Positions 22,379-22,489 of a stretch of DNA of 22,489 nucleotides are shown piece after piece (position 1 is the stretch's first letter; every line of letters starts with the position of its first letter). The stretch covers positions 1-22,489 of IMG/VR virus record IMGVR_UViG_3300044961_000400; one strand, 5' to 3'. Below the pieces are notes generated by a model that was given only the letters and a program-made list of their open reading frames with translations, ran no database searches and was not told where the DNA came from. Origin of the DNA: a virus. Made by a program: the position numbers and the translations under genes.

Positions 22379-22489
22379 TCACGATGACTCCTTGGGGGCC
22401 CGCTGGAGGCCGGCTTGAATTGCCGCTCGGCTGGCCCGCATCACGCGCCCGCCGGCGGCCGCGCGGGAGATCGTGTACTCCGAGACGCC
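22379..22489 (-). CDS. HTH DNA-binding protein, C-terminal end only
   Basis: The last 36 codons of a gene entering from the right edge: GVSEYTISRAAAGGRVMRAS, then RAAIQAGLQRAPKESS and TGA. The pattern GVS..T.SRA.AG..V...T/S...I..GL is that of small XRE/Cro-like phage regulators, where ISRAAAGG is the recognition helix and turn. G/C third positions are strong. It lies just upstream of the control region and the late operon, so it may regulate it. Full domain content is not visible. Confidence 0.6.
   Translation of the reverse strand, partial: GVSEYTISRAAAGGRVMRASRAAIQAGLQRAPKESS

Noticed and set aside
21891-22418. 175-codon plus-strand frame in the control region
   Set aside because: Weak third-position bias compared with real genes here, Pro/Arg/Ser-rich, no SD, and it runs over the end of the HTH gene on the other strand.
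1-22489. tRNA genes, CRISPR arrays, insertion sequences, integrase, diversity-generating retroelement
   Set aside because: No cloverleaf, regularly spaced repeat array, transposase, recombinase or reverse-transcriptase motif was seen on either strand.

Overview
The window is a stretch of a double-stranded DNA bacteriophage or prophage genome with very high GC content and strong G/C bias at codon third positions. That composition suggests a high-GC Gram-negative host, for example a proteobacterium or myxobacterium; this is inferred from composition and from a lipobox lipoprotein, not proven. Almost everything is on the minus strand as one tightly packed, translationally coupled late operon read from right to left. 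Most junctions are ATGA or GTGA overlaps or spacers of a few bases. There is no tape-measure, tail-tube, sheath or baseplate gene, and there is a P22-type module of adaptor, hub and internal proteins. The particle is therefore predicted to be a podovirus (short tail). No integrase is visible.

Layout in transcription order. 22489-22379: end of an HTH protein that runs in from the right edge. 22378-21883: about 500 bases without a credible gene, probably control sequence. 21882-19644: six small genes, including a sigma-region-4-like HTH protein and a GNAT-like acetyltransferase. 19726-13356: packaging and head genes (large terminase, a 61-aa protein, portal, an 83-aa protein, scaffold, major capsid protein followed by a terminator hairpin, an 81-aa protein). 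13352-9426: head-tail adaptor, a small beta protein and a 999-aa hub/stabilisation protein. 9411-3063: a long hendecad-repeat protein with a C-terminal S74 self-cleaving chaperone domain, two large internal or ejection-type proteins, a 243-aa protein and a 148-aa beta protein. 3059-1641: lysis and nuclease genes (Pro-rich small protein, holin, 19-aa peptide, M15-type endolysin, VRR-NUC nuclease).

Left of 1640 the organisation changes. A lipoprotein gene lies alone on the plus strand. Divergent from it is a small Cro/CI-like HTH gene with a good promoter, a 14-bp palindromic operator and clustered GAGAAC half-sites on both sides. Next come a cysteine-rich zinc-finger-like gene whose frame breaks in the middle and a pentapeptide-repeat gene cut by the window edge.

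The most unusual features are: (i) a 22-bp element found between genes at three places in the late operon in one orientation, with a fourth copy inside the scaffold gene; (ii) an 80-bp perfect direct repeat shared by two virion/lysis-region genes; (iii) apparent reading-frame breaks in three small genes (zinc finger, nuclease, holin); (iv) a 19-aa hydrophobic peptide gene coupled between holin and endolysin; (v) the compact regulatory region around the repressor, which predicts a leaderless repressor mRNA.
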